Notes: generated from the letters alone by a model not told the origin. A DNA stretch of 29,987 nucleotides from JAPLKX01 sp035530195 (GCA_035530195.1 DATKVG010000132.1:1-29987), one strand, 5' to 3'. Shown: positions 7,451-16,480, numbered from the stretch's first letter. Numbers and translations: made by a program.

Positions 7451-8318
7451 GAGCCTGGGTGTTTGTCGTAGCGGGCTGACCGAGTTTGCCGAAGAAGAAC
7501 GGCAGAAAAGCTGCGACGATGGCCCAGGCGATAATTGAGACGACTCCGTAGGCGCCTCCCCAGGGGAAAAGTACGTTGACGTCGGGAAACAGGAACGGGA
7601 GGAGCGCGGTGGCCTGAGTGGTGAAACACCCATAGAATACGGCGGTGAGGCCGATGTTGTGTGTTCGGCGCCAGATTTCGCCGAGGATGGCGCTTAACAG
7701 GATGGTCATGGCGAGCGACAGGACGAGCAGCATCAGGGCGGAGTGGGCGGTGTTGGCGATGCGCATGGGCGCCATGGACAGGCCCCACATGAGGCCGAGC
7801 GCGGCGTAGGCGCGCCACTTTCCGAGCGGCATCAGGCGCGGGAGGAGGTAGCCGCGCCAGCCGTACTCGATGCCGATGACAAACGCGGCGATGAGGGTCG
7901 GGCCAAGCAGGAACGTGAACAGCAGGCCGAGCACAAGCATGACCTGGGGCATGTTCGGCATCACCAGGGCCTTTACGGCGGCTCCGCGGGCGTCCGAGAC
8001 AAGCAACATCATAAGTTCGCCAAGACGCCAGTCGGGCCGGGTGAGGCCGACGAGTGTCGTGAGGATAAAGACAACGGCGAATATGAGGGGCGTCACGACG
8101 GCGATGCGGACGGCGGGCATTTTGGGCACGGGCCAGATTGCGGATTTGACGTCGGCCGGCCAGGAGGAGGTCCTGCGCGCGGCGACGGCGCCAAGCACCG
8201 GTGCGATCAAATTAAAATAGACCGCCCACTTGAGCGGCGTCATCATAGAAACGGCTTGCGCGGCGACGGACAGCGCCAACGTGACGGCGAGAAACGTGAA
8301 AATACCTTTTTTGTCCAT
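7446..8318 (-). CDS. CPBP-family membrane protein lacking the catalytic residues
   Basis: A 290-aa protein with about eight hydrophobic segments, homologous in layout to CPBP (Abi/CAAX-protease-like) intramembrane proteases. The family core is recognisable as IEYGWRGYLLPRL (150-162), but the usual EExxxRG has I150 in place of the first, catalytic Glu. In the second motif, WGLSMAP (178-184), Met182 stands where His is expected. In the third, AVFYGCFTT, Tyr229 and Thr233 replace His and Asn. It is therefore probably a non-proteolytic membrane scaffold, chaperone or immunity-like factor. The ATG at 8316-8318 follows GGGAG at 7-base spacing. The gene lies 63 bases downstream of the ABC exporter genes and is probably the last gene of their operon. 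The last codons run into the dispersed repeat. Confidence 0.75.
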   Translation of the reverse strand: MDKKGIFTFLAVTLALSVAAQAVSMMTPLKWAVYFNLIAPVLGAVAARRTSSWPADVKSAIWPVPKMPAVRIAVVTPLIFAVVFILTTLVGLTRPDWRLGELMMLLVSDARGAAVKALVMPNMPQVMLVLGLLFTFLLGPTLIAAFVIGIEYGWRGYLLPRLMPLGKWRAYAALGLMWGLSMAPMRIANTAHSALMLLVLSLAMTILLSAILGEIWRRTHNIGLTAVFYGCFTTQATALLPFLFPDVNVLFPWGGAYGVVSIIAWAIVAAFLPFFFGKLGQPATTNTQAL

Positions 8319-8381
8319 ATTGCGGCTCCCGATTTCCTATACGATGCCAAAATTCGAGCGGAGAATGCAAGGAAACGGTTT

Positions 8382-10268
8382 TCAGTCGCGGGTGATGTCT
8401 TGGTCTTTGTACTGGAGGCGGTACAGGGTGTAGTAGAGTCCGCGGCGCGCGAGCAGTTGCTGGTGAGTACCGGTTTCGCGGATCTCGCCGTGGTGCATGA
8501 CGACGATTCGGTCTGCGTGCTGGACCGTCGAGAGGCGGTGGGCGATGACGATGGACGTCCTGTTTTGCATAAGCTTTGCGATGGCGTCCTGTATGAGTGC
8601 TTCGCTTTCGGGGTCGATGCTCGATGTGGCCTCGTCGAGGACGAGGATTCGGGGGTTGTGCGCGAGGACGCGGGCGAATGCGAGCAATTGGCGCTGGCCG
8701 GTGGAGAGGTTTGCGCCGCGCTCGCCGACGTTGTAGGCGTAGGCGCCGGGAAGGCGGTCGATGAATTTAGCGGCGTTGACGTAGTCGGCGCAGGCGCGGA
8801 TTTTGTCGGAGGGAAGATGCGGGTTGCCAAGCCGTATGTTTTGCTCGATCGAGCCGGAAAACAGGAATACGTCTTGCAGGACGACGCCGATGTTTCTGCG
8901 GAGGGCGGTTTTTTCGTAGTCGCGGACATCGCGGGAGTCGACGCAGACGCTTCCGCGCTGGACGTCGTAGAACCGGCTGAGGATGTTGACCAGTGAGGTT
9001 TTCCCGGCGCCGGTATGGCCGACGACGGCGACGCGCTCGCCGGGCCGGATGTCGAGGCTGATCCCTTTGAGCACCCACTGGCCGGGCTCGTAGGCGAACC
9101 AGACGTCTTTGAACTCGACCTCGCCGCGGAGGCTGGGGGCAGTGATCGCGCCGGGGCGGTTGGGGACGTCTTCGGGTGTGTCGAGGAGCTCGAATACGCG
9201 CTCGGAGGAGGCCATGGCTTCGAGGAGGAGGTTGTACCGGTCGGCCAGGGTACGGATGGGACCATAGAGGCGCTCGGACCACTGGACGTAGGCGAAGAAC
9301 ATGCCGATATCCGCGGCGGCTCCGAACAGGAGTTGCCCACGGAGGATTTGGTGGCCGCCGTAGAGGATGATGAGGGCGACGGAGAGCATGCCGAGGAAGT
9401 CGATTACGGGGAAATAGGTGGCGTAATACTTGATTTGTCGGAACCATTCGTTGCGGTGGTCGGCGTTGAGTCGCCTGTATTGCTCGAACCGGAGGGGTTC
9501 GCGGTTGAAGATGTTGACGATTCGCATGCCGCTGACGTTTTCCTGCATGCAGGCGTTGAGGCGCGCAATGCGCCTGCGGATTTCGAGGTAAGAATTGTGG
9601 GCATACTTGCGGAATACGACGCCGGTGATGAACACGAACGGGATGGGGCTGAGCATGATCAGGGCCAGTTGCCAGTTGTTGTACAGCATGAAGGCGAGAA
9701 TTACGAAAACGATTGCGAGGTCGTTGATGACCTGGACAACGCCGCTGACGATGGTTTCCTGGAGTTTTTCGACGTCGTTGGTAACGCGGGTGACGAGACG
9801 GCCGACGGGGTTGCGGTCGAGGAAGCGCAGCGACATCTTCTGGAGGTGTGAAAAGATTTCGACGCGCATTTTGAGCATGGCTTTCTGCCCCAGCCACGCG
9901 ACGATGAGCATCTGCGCGAAGCGCGTCACCGCTTCGCCCACCATGAGCAGGGCGATCAGCGAAACGATTTTGTAGAGTCCGCGTTTGTCCTTGGCGACCT
10001 GATCCTGGAGTGCGGGGCCGGAGTCGGCGGAATCGGGGCTGGTTTTCATTTCAATTCTGGCGGGGCTGTTGATGTAGAGCGAGATGGCGCGCCAGTTCAG
10101 CAACGGCACGACGCTGCTGAGAAGGGCGGAGACAAACAGCAACAGGACCGCGGCCACCATGAAGGCTCTGTAGGGGCGGACGTACGCGAGCAGGCGCCGC
10201 ATGAGCTGGGCGTCGTATGCGCGCTGCTGGACTTCGTCCTCGACGTGGTAGGCCTCGGGCCGGCTCAT
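8382..10268 (-). CDS. ABC exporter half-transporter, canonical Walker B (MdlB-like)
   Basis: A 628-aa fused permease/ATPase of the exporter type: an N-terminal six-helix transmembrane domain (about 30-345) and a C-terminal nucleotide-binding domain. Visible motifs are Walker A GHTGAGKT (417-424), an altered ABC signature LSTGQ (521-525), Walker B ILVLDE with catalytic E546, and the H-loop His577. The segment between the first two helices has a polar insert (about 68-96). Its ATG overlaps the stop of the upstream ABC gene (ATGA at 10265-10268), so translation is coupled and a heterodimer is likely. LSTGQ here pairs with the Asp-containing Walker B of the partner, as expected for one degenerate ATP site. 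The substrate cannot be told from sequence. Confidence 0.92.
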   Translation of the reverse strand: MSRPEAYHVEDEVQQRAYDAQLMRRLLAYVRPYRAFMVAAVLLLFVSALLSSVVPLLNWRAISLYINSPARIEMKTSPDSADSGPALQDQVAKDKRGLYKIVSLIALLMVGEAVTRFAQMLIVAWLGQKAMLKMRVEIFSHLQKMSLRFLDRNPVGRLVTRVTNDVEKLQETIVSGVVQVINDLAIVFVILAFMLYNNWQLALIMLSPIPFVFITGVVFRKYAHNSYLEIRRRIARLNACMQENVSGMRIVNIFNREPLRFEQYRRLNADHRNEWFRQIKYYATYFPVIDFLGMLSVALIILYGGHQILRGQLLFGAAADIGMFFAYVQWSERLYGPIRTLADRYNLLLEAMASSERVFELLDTPEDVPNRPGAITAPSLRGEVEFKDVWFAYEPGQWVLKGISLDIRPGERVAVVGHTGAGKTSLVNILSRFYDVQRGSVCVDSRDVRDYEKTALRRNIGVVLQDVFLFSGSIEQNIRLGNPHLPSDKIRACADYVNAAKFIDRLPGAYAYNVGERGANLSTGQRQLLAFARVLAHNPRILVLDEATSSIDPESEALIQDAIAKLMQNRTSIVIAHRLSTVQHADRIVVMHHGEIRETGTHQQLLARRGLYYTLYRLQYKDQDITRD

Positions 10269-12034
10269 AGTTGTTCGAGCTCCTGTTCGAGCAGTTGGCG
10301 CTCGTGGAGGTCGGCGTAGAGGCCGCGCAGGGCGAGGAGCGATTCGTGCGAGCCGCGCTCGACGATCCGGCCGTCATCAATGACGAGGATGAGGTCGGCG
10401 CCTCTGACGGTGCTGATTCGGTGTGAGATGATGATGGAAGTTCGCTGCTCCATGACGACCCGAAGGCGCTGGAGGATTATCTCCTCGGTCTGCGTGTCGA
10501 CGCTGGACATGGCGTCGTCGAGTATGAGGATTTTAGGGTCGGCGATGACGGCGCGCGCGATGGCGACGCGTTGTTTCTGACCGCCCGACAGGTTAACGCC
10601 TCGCTCGCCGAGGAGTGTGTCGATACCGCTGGGCAATGCGTCAATGGTTTCGGTAAGTTGGGCGACTTCGCAGGCGTAACGGATTTGCTCATCGGTGGCG
10701 TCGGGCTTGCCAAAGGTGATGTTTTCGCGGATAGATTCGGAAAACAGGAAGGTATCCTGGGGTACGTATCCGACGGCTTGGCGCAATGCGCGCAGCGGGA
10801 TGCGGCGGACGTCGAGGTCGTCCATGCAGACGGCGCCGGCGGCGACGTCATATTCGCGCATGATCAACGAGACGATGGTGGTCTTTCCAGAGCCGGTCGG
10901 GCCGACGATTGCGACGGTTTGGCCGGGCCGGATCGCGAAGTCGAGGTTGTGCAGGACGGGCCGGGAATCGTAGGAAAAACTGACCTCGTCGAAGCGGATG
11001 CCGCCGCGCGTGACGGTGAAGCCGGGATGGGTGTTTTCGTCATCACGGACGGAGGGTTTCTCGCGGAAGATTTCGTTCATGCGGGCCATGCCGACGGTGC
11101 CGCGCTGGTAGAGGGTCAGGATCCACCCAAACTCGACGAGCGGCCACAACAGCAGCAGCATCGCGACGACGAAGCCGGTGAAATCGTCGAGGGCGAGGCC
11201 GCCGTCGATCACCATGACGCCGCCCAGCCACAGGACCAGAACGATCATGAGGCCGACGATCAGGCCAATCAGCGGCCATGCGAGCGACATGACGGCGGCC
11301 AGCTTGACGTTTTCGCGCATGTAGCTTTCGGACTCGGCCGTGAAGGATTCCGTCTCGCGTTCGCCGATACCATAGGCCTGTACGACGCGTGCGCCGGCGA
11401 GGTTTTCCTGCACGCGGGCGGTGAGGTCGGCATACTGTGCCTGGACACGCTGGGACTGACGGTGCATGTACATGATGATGAAGTAGACGATGACGGAGAC
11501 GAACGGCAGGGGAATCAGCGTGTAGAGGAGGAGCCGGGCGCTGAACCAGGCGAGGACGGCAAGGGTGAGCGGCAACTGCATCATGTCGATGGTGCCCATG
11601 ATGCCTGGGCCGATAAACATCCGGACGTAGTTGAGATCGTTGGTGGCGCGCGCCATGAGGTCGCCGGTCTGGGTGCGGTGGAAAAAGTTCTGGGAGAGGG
11701 TCTGGATGTGACGGAAGTAGTCGTTGCGGAGGTCGTACTCGCACTTTCGGGACGCTCTGATGATGAGCATGCGTTCCCAATAGCGAGCGAAGCCGGTGGC
11801 GACGGCGATGGCGAGCAGGCCGGCGAAATAGAGCCACAACAGGCGCGGGGTGACGCGGCCTTCCACAAAACTGCCGACGACGCCGCGGACAACGAAGGGC
11901 AGGCCGAGGCCAATCACGACGAAGAAGACAGACAGAATGGCGCCGGCCAGGTAGCTTTTAAGATAGGGGCGGTTGTAGCGGAGGATGGTGAAGAACGGCC
12001 GGCCGGGGATCGCCTTGTGTTCGGGCCGGTACAA
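10265..12034 (-). CDS. ABC exporter half-transporter, degenerate Walker B (MdlA-like)
   Basis: A 589-aa exporter half: transmembrane domain (about 25-310) and ATPase domain with Walker A GPTGSGKT (378-385), canonical LSGGQ (482-486), Walker B LILDD with D507 where the catalytic Glu belongs, and H-loop His538. In heterodimeric exporters such as MdlAB and TM287/288 one partner typically has this substitution. The start is uncertain: homology begins at YRPEHKAIPGRP, so I chose TTG at 12032-12034, two bases after the histidine kinase stop. A CTG at 12038-12040 overlapping that stop is possible. The longer open frame back to 12241 lies over the kinase gene and is arginine-rich shadow. Strong coupling to the kinase gene is likely. 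Confidence 0.9.
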   Translation of the reverse strand: MYRPEHKAIPGRPFFTILRYNRPYLKSYLAGAILSVFFVVIGLGLPFVVRGVVGSFVEGRVTPRLLWLYFAGLLAIAVATGFARYWERMLIIRASRKCEYDLRNDYFRHIQTLSQNFFHRTQTGDLMARATNDLNYVRMFIGPGIMGTIDMMQLPLTLAVLAWFSARLLLYTLIPLPFVSVIVYFIIMYMHRQSQRVQAQYADLTARVQENLAGARVVQAYGIGERETESFTAESESYMRENVKLAAVMSLAWPLIGLIVGLMIVLVLWLGGVMVIDGGLALDDFTGFVVAMLLLLWPLVEFGWILTLYQRGTVGMARMNEIFREKPSVRDDENTHPGFTVTRGGIRFDEVSFSYDSRPVLHNLDFAIRPGQTVAIVGPTGSGKTTIVSLIMREYDVAAGAVCMDDLDVRRIPLRALRQAVGYVPQDTFLFSESIRENITFGKPDATDEQIRYACEVAQLTETIDALPSGIDTLLGERGVNLSGGQKQRVAIARAVIADPKILILDDAMSSVDTQTEEIILQRLRVVMEQRTSIIISHRISTVRGADLILVIDDGRIVERGSHESLLALRGLYADLHERQLLEQELEQL

Positions 12035-12036
12035 TT

Positions 12037-15000
12037 TCAGGCTTCTTCTGCGCGCGGCTGCGGAAACAGGTCCTTGACGAGGTCGATCAAATCGTCGCCG
12101 CGGAACGGTTTGAGGAAATAGCCGTCGGCGCCGACTTCCTCGACGCGTTTCTGGGTTCTGTCGATAGGTTTCGCGGTCAGGAAGTAGACGCGGATGCCGG
12201 CGAGCGCGGGATCGAGTTTGATCCGGCGGCAGACCTCCCACCCGTCGAGGCCGGGCATGGCGATGTCGAGCAGGACGAGCCCGTACTTGAGTGTTGCGAC
12301 GGCCTCGATGGCGTCCTGGCCGGACGAGCAGTAGTCGATGTTATAGCCTTCGGCCTCGAGGCAACGCGAGAGGAAGACGAGGATTTCGGGGTCGTCATCG
12401 ACGCAGAGGATCTTTGAGCCAACCTGGGAGACCAGGGTGGCGGCCTGGCCGAGCGCGTAGTGGATGCCGCTGAGGAGGCTGCTCTTTCGGAAATCGCGCT
12501 TGACGCGCGATGCGACGTTGACGGCGTAGGCTTCGTAGAGCTTGTCGTCGTTGGTCATCATAATGAGGGGGATCTTCGCGGCGACGGGGTCGGCGAGCAG
12601 ATCGTCGAGGAGGCCGCGGCCTTTGCCGGACGCCTCCATGTCGACGAGCAGGCAGGTGGGCGTGTACTTTTGCGCAAGGGCGACGGCGTCGGGCGCGTTG
12701 GATGCGTGGATGAGGTCCATGCCTTCCGGAGCGAGGAGGTCGCGGAGCTGCACGTTCAAGGCGCGGTCGCGCGTGATGAGCTCGATGAGCAGATGGGTGT
12801 TGCTTGGCAGGGGCGGTGCGAGTGTGCTGGCGGCTTCCTCGGCGTACGCGGCGGACAGCGGGAGGACGAAGCGGAAGACGCTGCCCTTTCCGACCTCGCT
12901 GGTGACGGTGATGCGACTGCCATGGAGGCGGATGACGTCCTGCGCAATGGACAGGCCGATGCCGGTGCCGCCATACTTGCGCGTGGATGAACTGTCGTAC
13001 TGGTAGAATCGGGTGAAGACTTTGTCGAGCGCTTCGGGCGGAATCCCGATGCCGGTATCGCTGACGGCGACTTCGATGGTGTCGTCGCGCTTGTTGATGT
13101 CAATGATAACGCTGCCGCCGGTATTGTTGAACTTGACCGCGTTGGACAGCAAATTGTTGAAGACCTGCCCCATCTTGCCTTTGTCGCCTTCCATGAGTAC
13201 GGCGTCGTGGGACGCGACGAGGTTGAGCGTGATGGATCGGCTGTCGGCGACGGGCTGAATCGTCTGCATGCTGATGCGGACGCAGTCGAGCAGGTCGAAT
13301 GTATCGAAGACGAGTTTTTCGGTGCCTCGATACAGCCGGGAGAAATCGAGGAGGTTTTCGATCAGTGCGACGAGCTTTTCGACGTTTCGCAGGATAATGC
13401 CGAGATATTCGGCCTGGGTTTCGTTGATGGGCCCGACCTTTCGGTTGAAGATCATGTCGGTGTACCCCATGACGGCGACGAGGGGAGTCCGCAACTCGTG
13501 AGAGACGTTCGACAGCAGGTTGGTTTTCATTTCGTCGAGCGTTTTGAGTTCTTCGTTGACCTCATGGAGCCTTTCTCGGGCGCGGGTGACTTCTTCGAGG
13601 GACTGCTGGAGGTTTTCGAGGAGGCGGGCGTTGCGCATGGCGACGGCGATGTGCGGCGAGATCTCGCCGAGCACCTCGATGTCGTGCTGGGAGAAGGCGG
13701 AAAGGAGGAACGAACCCAGGTTGAGCGTGCCCATGATCCTGCCGGTGGCATACAGGGGCATGCAGAGACAACTGGCGATCTGTGCGGGAAACTCGCCGGC
13801 GTGTGCGTCGCCTTCGGCCAGGAGGTCGTTGATGAGTAGATATCTTTTTTCGCGGGCGACCCATGCGGCGCAGGAGGTTTCGCCGTCCCGCCTGACGTCT
13901 TTGCCGCCGGCGCGTTCGGGCCACAACTGGAGGGTTTCAAATTCCTCGTTTTGCTCGTCATACATGGAGACGGCGGCGTAGTCGAAATTGACCATTTTGT
14001 TCAACTCGACCACGAGGCTCTCGTGAAGGCGGCCGGCTTCGAGGCTTGAATTGATGACGTTGGCTATTTGGTTGATAGCGCTAATCCGCTCGGACCTTTC
14101 TCTGGCCTGTTGTTCGAGCCGGACGCTGGTAGTGACGTCGCGGAAAATGACTTCAATGCCGACGGGCTGGCCTTCGTCGTCCAGCACGCGGTTTCCGGAC
14201 AGCTCAACGCAGATGCCTCGACCGTCGCGGCGTTTCATCCAGACGCGGCTGCGCTCGATGAACGAGCGTTTGGTGAGCTCGCTCGAGATTCGGGCGAAAT
14301 CGATCTCTTCGAGGAACAACTCCTTCAGGTTGTTTCCGACGGCGTCTTCGACGGAATCGTAGCCGAAGATTTCGGCGCCGGCGGGGTTGATGAAGGTGAT
14401 GACGCCATCGAGGTCGGTTTGGTAGACGCCGTCGCGCATCGAGGTGAAAAGGCTTCGGTATTTTTCTTCGGAATCTTCGAGCTGGCGGATGTTGTGGCTG
14501 AGCGCGAGCGCCATTTTGTTGAAAGAGGACGCGAGCTCTTCGATTTCGTCGCCGGTGCCGATCTTGAGTTTAAGTTCGAGATCGCCCTGGCGGATGATCT
14601 GGGCGCCTTCGTTGAGGAGCGCCAGTGGCCGGACAATGTTGTTGTGGATGTTTCTGAACGCGATGACACAAAAGACTGCGATGACGATGATGCCGCCAAG
14701 GATGGTGAACATGGCCCAGCGGATGATGGGCCACCACGTGGCAACGGTGGATCGGTACACCAAAATGTAGACCTGGTAGTTTCGATCTCGGGGAAACAGG
14801 CCGTGATACGCCAGGTAGACGTTCACTTTTTTGTCGCCGAACTTGTACCCGCTGAGTTGCATCCTTCCAATTTGCTGGCGGTTGGGCCCTGCCAACTCCT
14901 GTTGGAGGCGCATATCGACGTTTGTCTGGAACCGGAGTTCTGGTTTGTCTCCACTGGAGAACTCGATCAAGGCGAGTCCGCCGCGCTCGTTGACATAGGC

Positions 15001-15651
15001 AAACTGATACCTGTCGCGTTCGAGCGTGGTGGTATCGGTGGACTCATAACCCTGGCCCAACGCGAAGTCTATGAGCGAGGCGATGCCCTGGTCTTCCACC
15101 ATGAAGCCGACCCGCTGGCCCGTTTTCGGGGAGAGGACGGGTGCGGCGGCACGTGCGACGGGCCTTGGGACTTCCGGACCAGCGGGGCGGAAACCTACGA
15201 ACTCCGCATCATGAATGCGTTCGGCCCAGTCGGCGTGTGCTTCTTCTTCGCCGGTAAACTCGCCCGTGGTAAGGATGAGGCTGCCGGACATGTCATAGAG
15301 GCTGTAGGTGGAAGGGCCGTCGCCGGCGCTTTGGGACTCGATGCTGAGGCGGCTCGTGAGCGAGTGGATGGCCTCGGGGGTGAGGGCGTTTGGTGCGGTG
15401 AGCGCGGAAACCACGTCGGGGTCTCTGGCGAGCGCGCGGACGGTTCGCAGGCGTGAATCCAGGGAAAGCAGGAGGCCGCCGGCAGTTTTGAGAGCGTCGA
15501 CGGACAGGGCGTTGTTGACGGCGTTGCGCTGCGCCTGCTGAACCACAAAAAAGCCAACAGCCAGGGTGAGGATTATGGGGGTGATGCCTACCACCAGGAT
15601 GGAGGTAAGGATCTTGCGTTCAATACCGCCGCGGCGTTCCTTTCTGAACAT
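12037..15651 (-). CDS. Hybrid sensor histidine kinase with two receiver-like domains
   Basis: A 1204-aa membrane sensor. Order: TM1 (about 14-37), a large extracytoplasmic sensor region (about 40-305) that could be a Cache fold, TM2 (about 307-332), HAMP (about 335-390), PAS (about 395-510), GAF (about 535-680), coiled coil, HisKA with SHELRTP and phosphoacceptor His718, HATPase_c with N837, DTGIGI (865-870) and GGTGIGLSIA, a degenerate receiver (about 952-1068) and a canonical receiver (about 1079-1196) with D1085/D1086, phosphoacceptor D1129 and K1181. The start ATG (15649-15651) follows AGGA at 5-base spacing; 24 upstream codons are open but look untranslated. The gene lies 115 bases after the response-regulator gene and 2 bases before the ABC exporter genes, so it may control or sense transport by that exporter. 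Confidence 0.92.
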   Translation of the reverse strand: MFRKERRGGIERKILTSILVVGITPIILTLAVGFFVVQQAQRNAVNNALSVDALKTAGGLLLSLDSRLRTVRALARDPDVVSALTAPNALTPEAIHSLTSRLSIESQSAGDGPSTYSLYDMSGSLILTTGEFTGEEEAHADWAERIHDAEFVGFRPAGPEVPRPVARAAAPVLSPKTGQRVGFMVEDQGIASLIDFALGQGYESTDTTTLERDRYQFAYVNERGGLALIEFSSGDKPELRFQTNVDMRLQQELAGPNRQQIGRMQLSGYKFGDKKVNVYLAYHGLFPRDRNYQVYILVYRSTVATWWPIIRWAMFTILGGIIVIAVFCVIAFRNIHNNIVRPLALLNEGAQIIRQGDLELKLKIGTGDEIEELASSFNKMALALSHNIRQLEDSEEKYRSLFTSMRDGVYQTDLDGVITFINPAGAEIFGYDSVEDAVGNNLKELFLEEIDFARISSELTKRSFIERSRVWMKRRDGRGICVELSGNRVLDDEGQPVGIEVIFRDVTTSVRLEQQARERSERISAINQIANVINSSLEAGRLHESLVVELNKMVNFDYAAVSMYDEQNEEFETLQLWPERAGGKDVRRDGETSCAAWVAREKRYLLINDLLAEGDAHAGEFPAQIASCLCMPLYATGRIMGTLNLGSFLLSAFSQHDIEVLGEISPHIAVAMRNARLLENLQQSLEEVTRARERLHEVNEELKTLDEMKTNLLSNVSHELRTPLVAVMGYTDMIFNRKVGPINETQAEYLGIILRNVEKLVALIENLLDFSRLYRGTEKLVFDTFDLLDCVRISMQTIQPVADSRSITLNLVASHDAVLMEGDKGKMGQVFNNLLSNAVKFNNTGGSVIIDINKRDDTIEVAVSDTGIGIPPEALDKVFTRFYQYDSSSTRKYGGTGIGLSIAQDVIRLHGSRITVTSEVGKGSVFRFVLPLSAAYAEEAASTLAPPLPSNTHLLIELITRDRALNVQLRDLLAPEGMDLIHASNAPDAVALAQKYTPTCLLVDMEASGKGRGLLDDLLADPVAAKIPLIMMTNDDKLYEAYAVNVASRVKRDFRKSSLLSGIHYALGQAATLVSQVGSKILCVDDDPEILVFLSRCLEAEGYNIDYCSSGQDAIEAVATLKYGLVLLDIAMPGLDGWEVCRRIKLDPALAGIRVYFLTAKPIDRTQKRVEEVGADGYFLKPFRGDDLIDLVKDLFPQPRAEEA

Positions 15652-15766
15652 GACCTTCCTGCGGAGTGGATGAAGGCGGCACGGGCCGGCGTGTAGTCGG
15701 GGCTTGTTGCGTCTTACCTTCAACTATGCGCGCCACTGCGCGCGCGGACCGCTTGCCTTCCTGCGG

Positions 15767-16351
15767 TTATTCGACGACCCGGCCTTTGCCAATCAGTTCT
15801 CGCACTTTACTTACCAACTCTTCTACTTTGAAGGGTTTAGCGAGGTACTCATCGGCGCCGCACTCGAAGATGCGCTCGATGTCCTTTTCCTTTGTGAGGC
15901 ACGTGACCGCCATGATGGGAGTGCTTCGTGTAAGCTCATTGTCGCGCAACGCCTTGCAAACCTCAAATCCGTTGATTTCCGGCATCAGGAAGTCCAGCAG
16001 AATGAGGTCGGGAGAAAGCTGCGCGGTCTTGAGACCTACTTCAGTAGCATTACTCACCTTGATTAGTTCAAAACCTTCGTCCGTCAAGATTCTTTCTATG
16101 AGGGCGAGGGCTTCGGGGTCATCATCCACGACCATCACGCGCTTTTTAACCGGGCCCTTTTCCCGGGGGAACATGTCGTACTGCTCCCGGAAACTGTCGA
16201 GGTCTTTTTCGAGGATGCGGTAATGGCCGCCGGGGGTTCTCGACGCCTTTATCAGGCCCTGTTTGATCCAGTTCTTGATGCTGTGGTGGGTCACATGGCA
16301 AATCTTTGCCGCCTCAAAGGTGGTGTAGGCTTTTTCTTCGCGGTCCGTCAC
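15767..16351 (-). CDS. Response regulator with N-terminal excisionase/MerR-type HTH
   Basis: A 194-aa protein. Residues 8-52 form an excisionase/MerR-like winged HTH (AYTTFEAAKICHVTHHSIKN, then a wing with TPGGHYRI). Residues 70-188 form a receiver with acidic pair D76/D77, phosphoacceptor D120, T150 and K172 in AKPF. Placing the DNA-binding domain before the receiver is the reverse of OmpR and NarL regulators. The GTG at 16349-16351 is preferred because GGAGG (16360-16364) lies 8 bases upstream; the ATG at 16423 has no such site. A near-consensus promoter precedes the gene. It is likely the partner of the histidine kinase encoded next and the regulator of the operon. DNA targets are unknown. 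Confidence 0.9.
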   Translation of the reverse strand: MTDREEKAYTTFEAAKICHVTHHSIKNWIKQGLIKASRTPGGHYRILEKDLDSFREQYDMFPREKGPVKKRVMVVDDDPEALALIERILTDEGFELIKVSNATEVGLKTAQLSPDLILLDFLMPEINGFEVCKALRDNELTRSTPIMAVTCLTKEKDIERIFECGADEYLAKPFKVEELVSKVRELIGKGRVVE

Positions 16352-16359
16352 GCTGTTTT

Positions 16360-16364
16360 CCTCC
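16360..16364 (-). promoter_or_regulatory. Ribosome binding site that sets the response-regulator GTG start
   Basis: GGAGG on the minus strand lies 8 bases before the GTG at 16349-16351. It gives a 194-aa product that begins just before the HTH. The alternative start 24 codons upstream adds only a weakly ordered leader. Confidence 0.7.
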
Positions 16365-16450
16365 GATCCAATGGAAAGGACTGAGTTCGACTTTGCGCCA
16401 GCAGCCGTTAAAGTCGAGTACAATTAACATATTGCTCAGATTGTCGGGTG

Positions 16451-16480
16451 ATTATACTGTTGTGGGAAGTTGCTTGTCAA
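16451..16480 (-). promoter_or_regulatory. Near-perfect sigma-70 promoter of the regulator-kinase-ABC operon
   Basis: The minus strand reads TTGACA (16480-16475), 18 bp, TATAAT (16456-16451). Both hexamers are perfect consensus; the spacer is one base longer than the optimum. The -35 overlaps the TGA stop of the anti-sigma gene (16477-16479), so the two transcription units abut exactly. The predicted 5' UTR is about 90 bases. Confidence 0.8.

Noticed and set aside
10571..12121. 516-codon plus-strand frame opposite the ABC genes
   Set aside because: Antisense shadow with Gly/Asp/Glu/His-rich composition and no domains, while the minus strand encodes a complete ABC exporter half.
12035..12241. 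Upstream extension of the MdlA-like ABC gene
   Set aside because: Arg/Pro-rich shadow over the end of the kinase gene; the TTG just after the kinase stop fits the family length.
14068..15456. 462-codon plus-strand frame opposite the histidine kinase
   Set aside because: Same shadow pattern; the minus-strand frame has full sensor-kinase domains.
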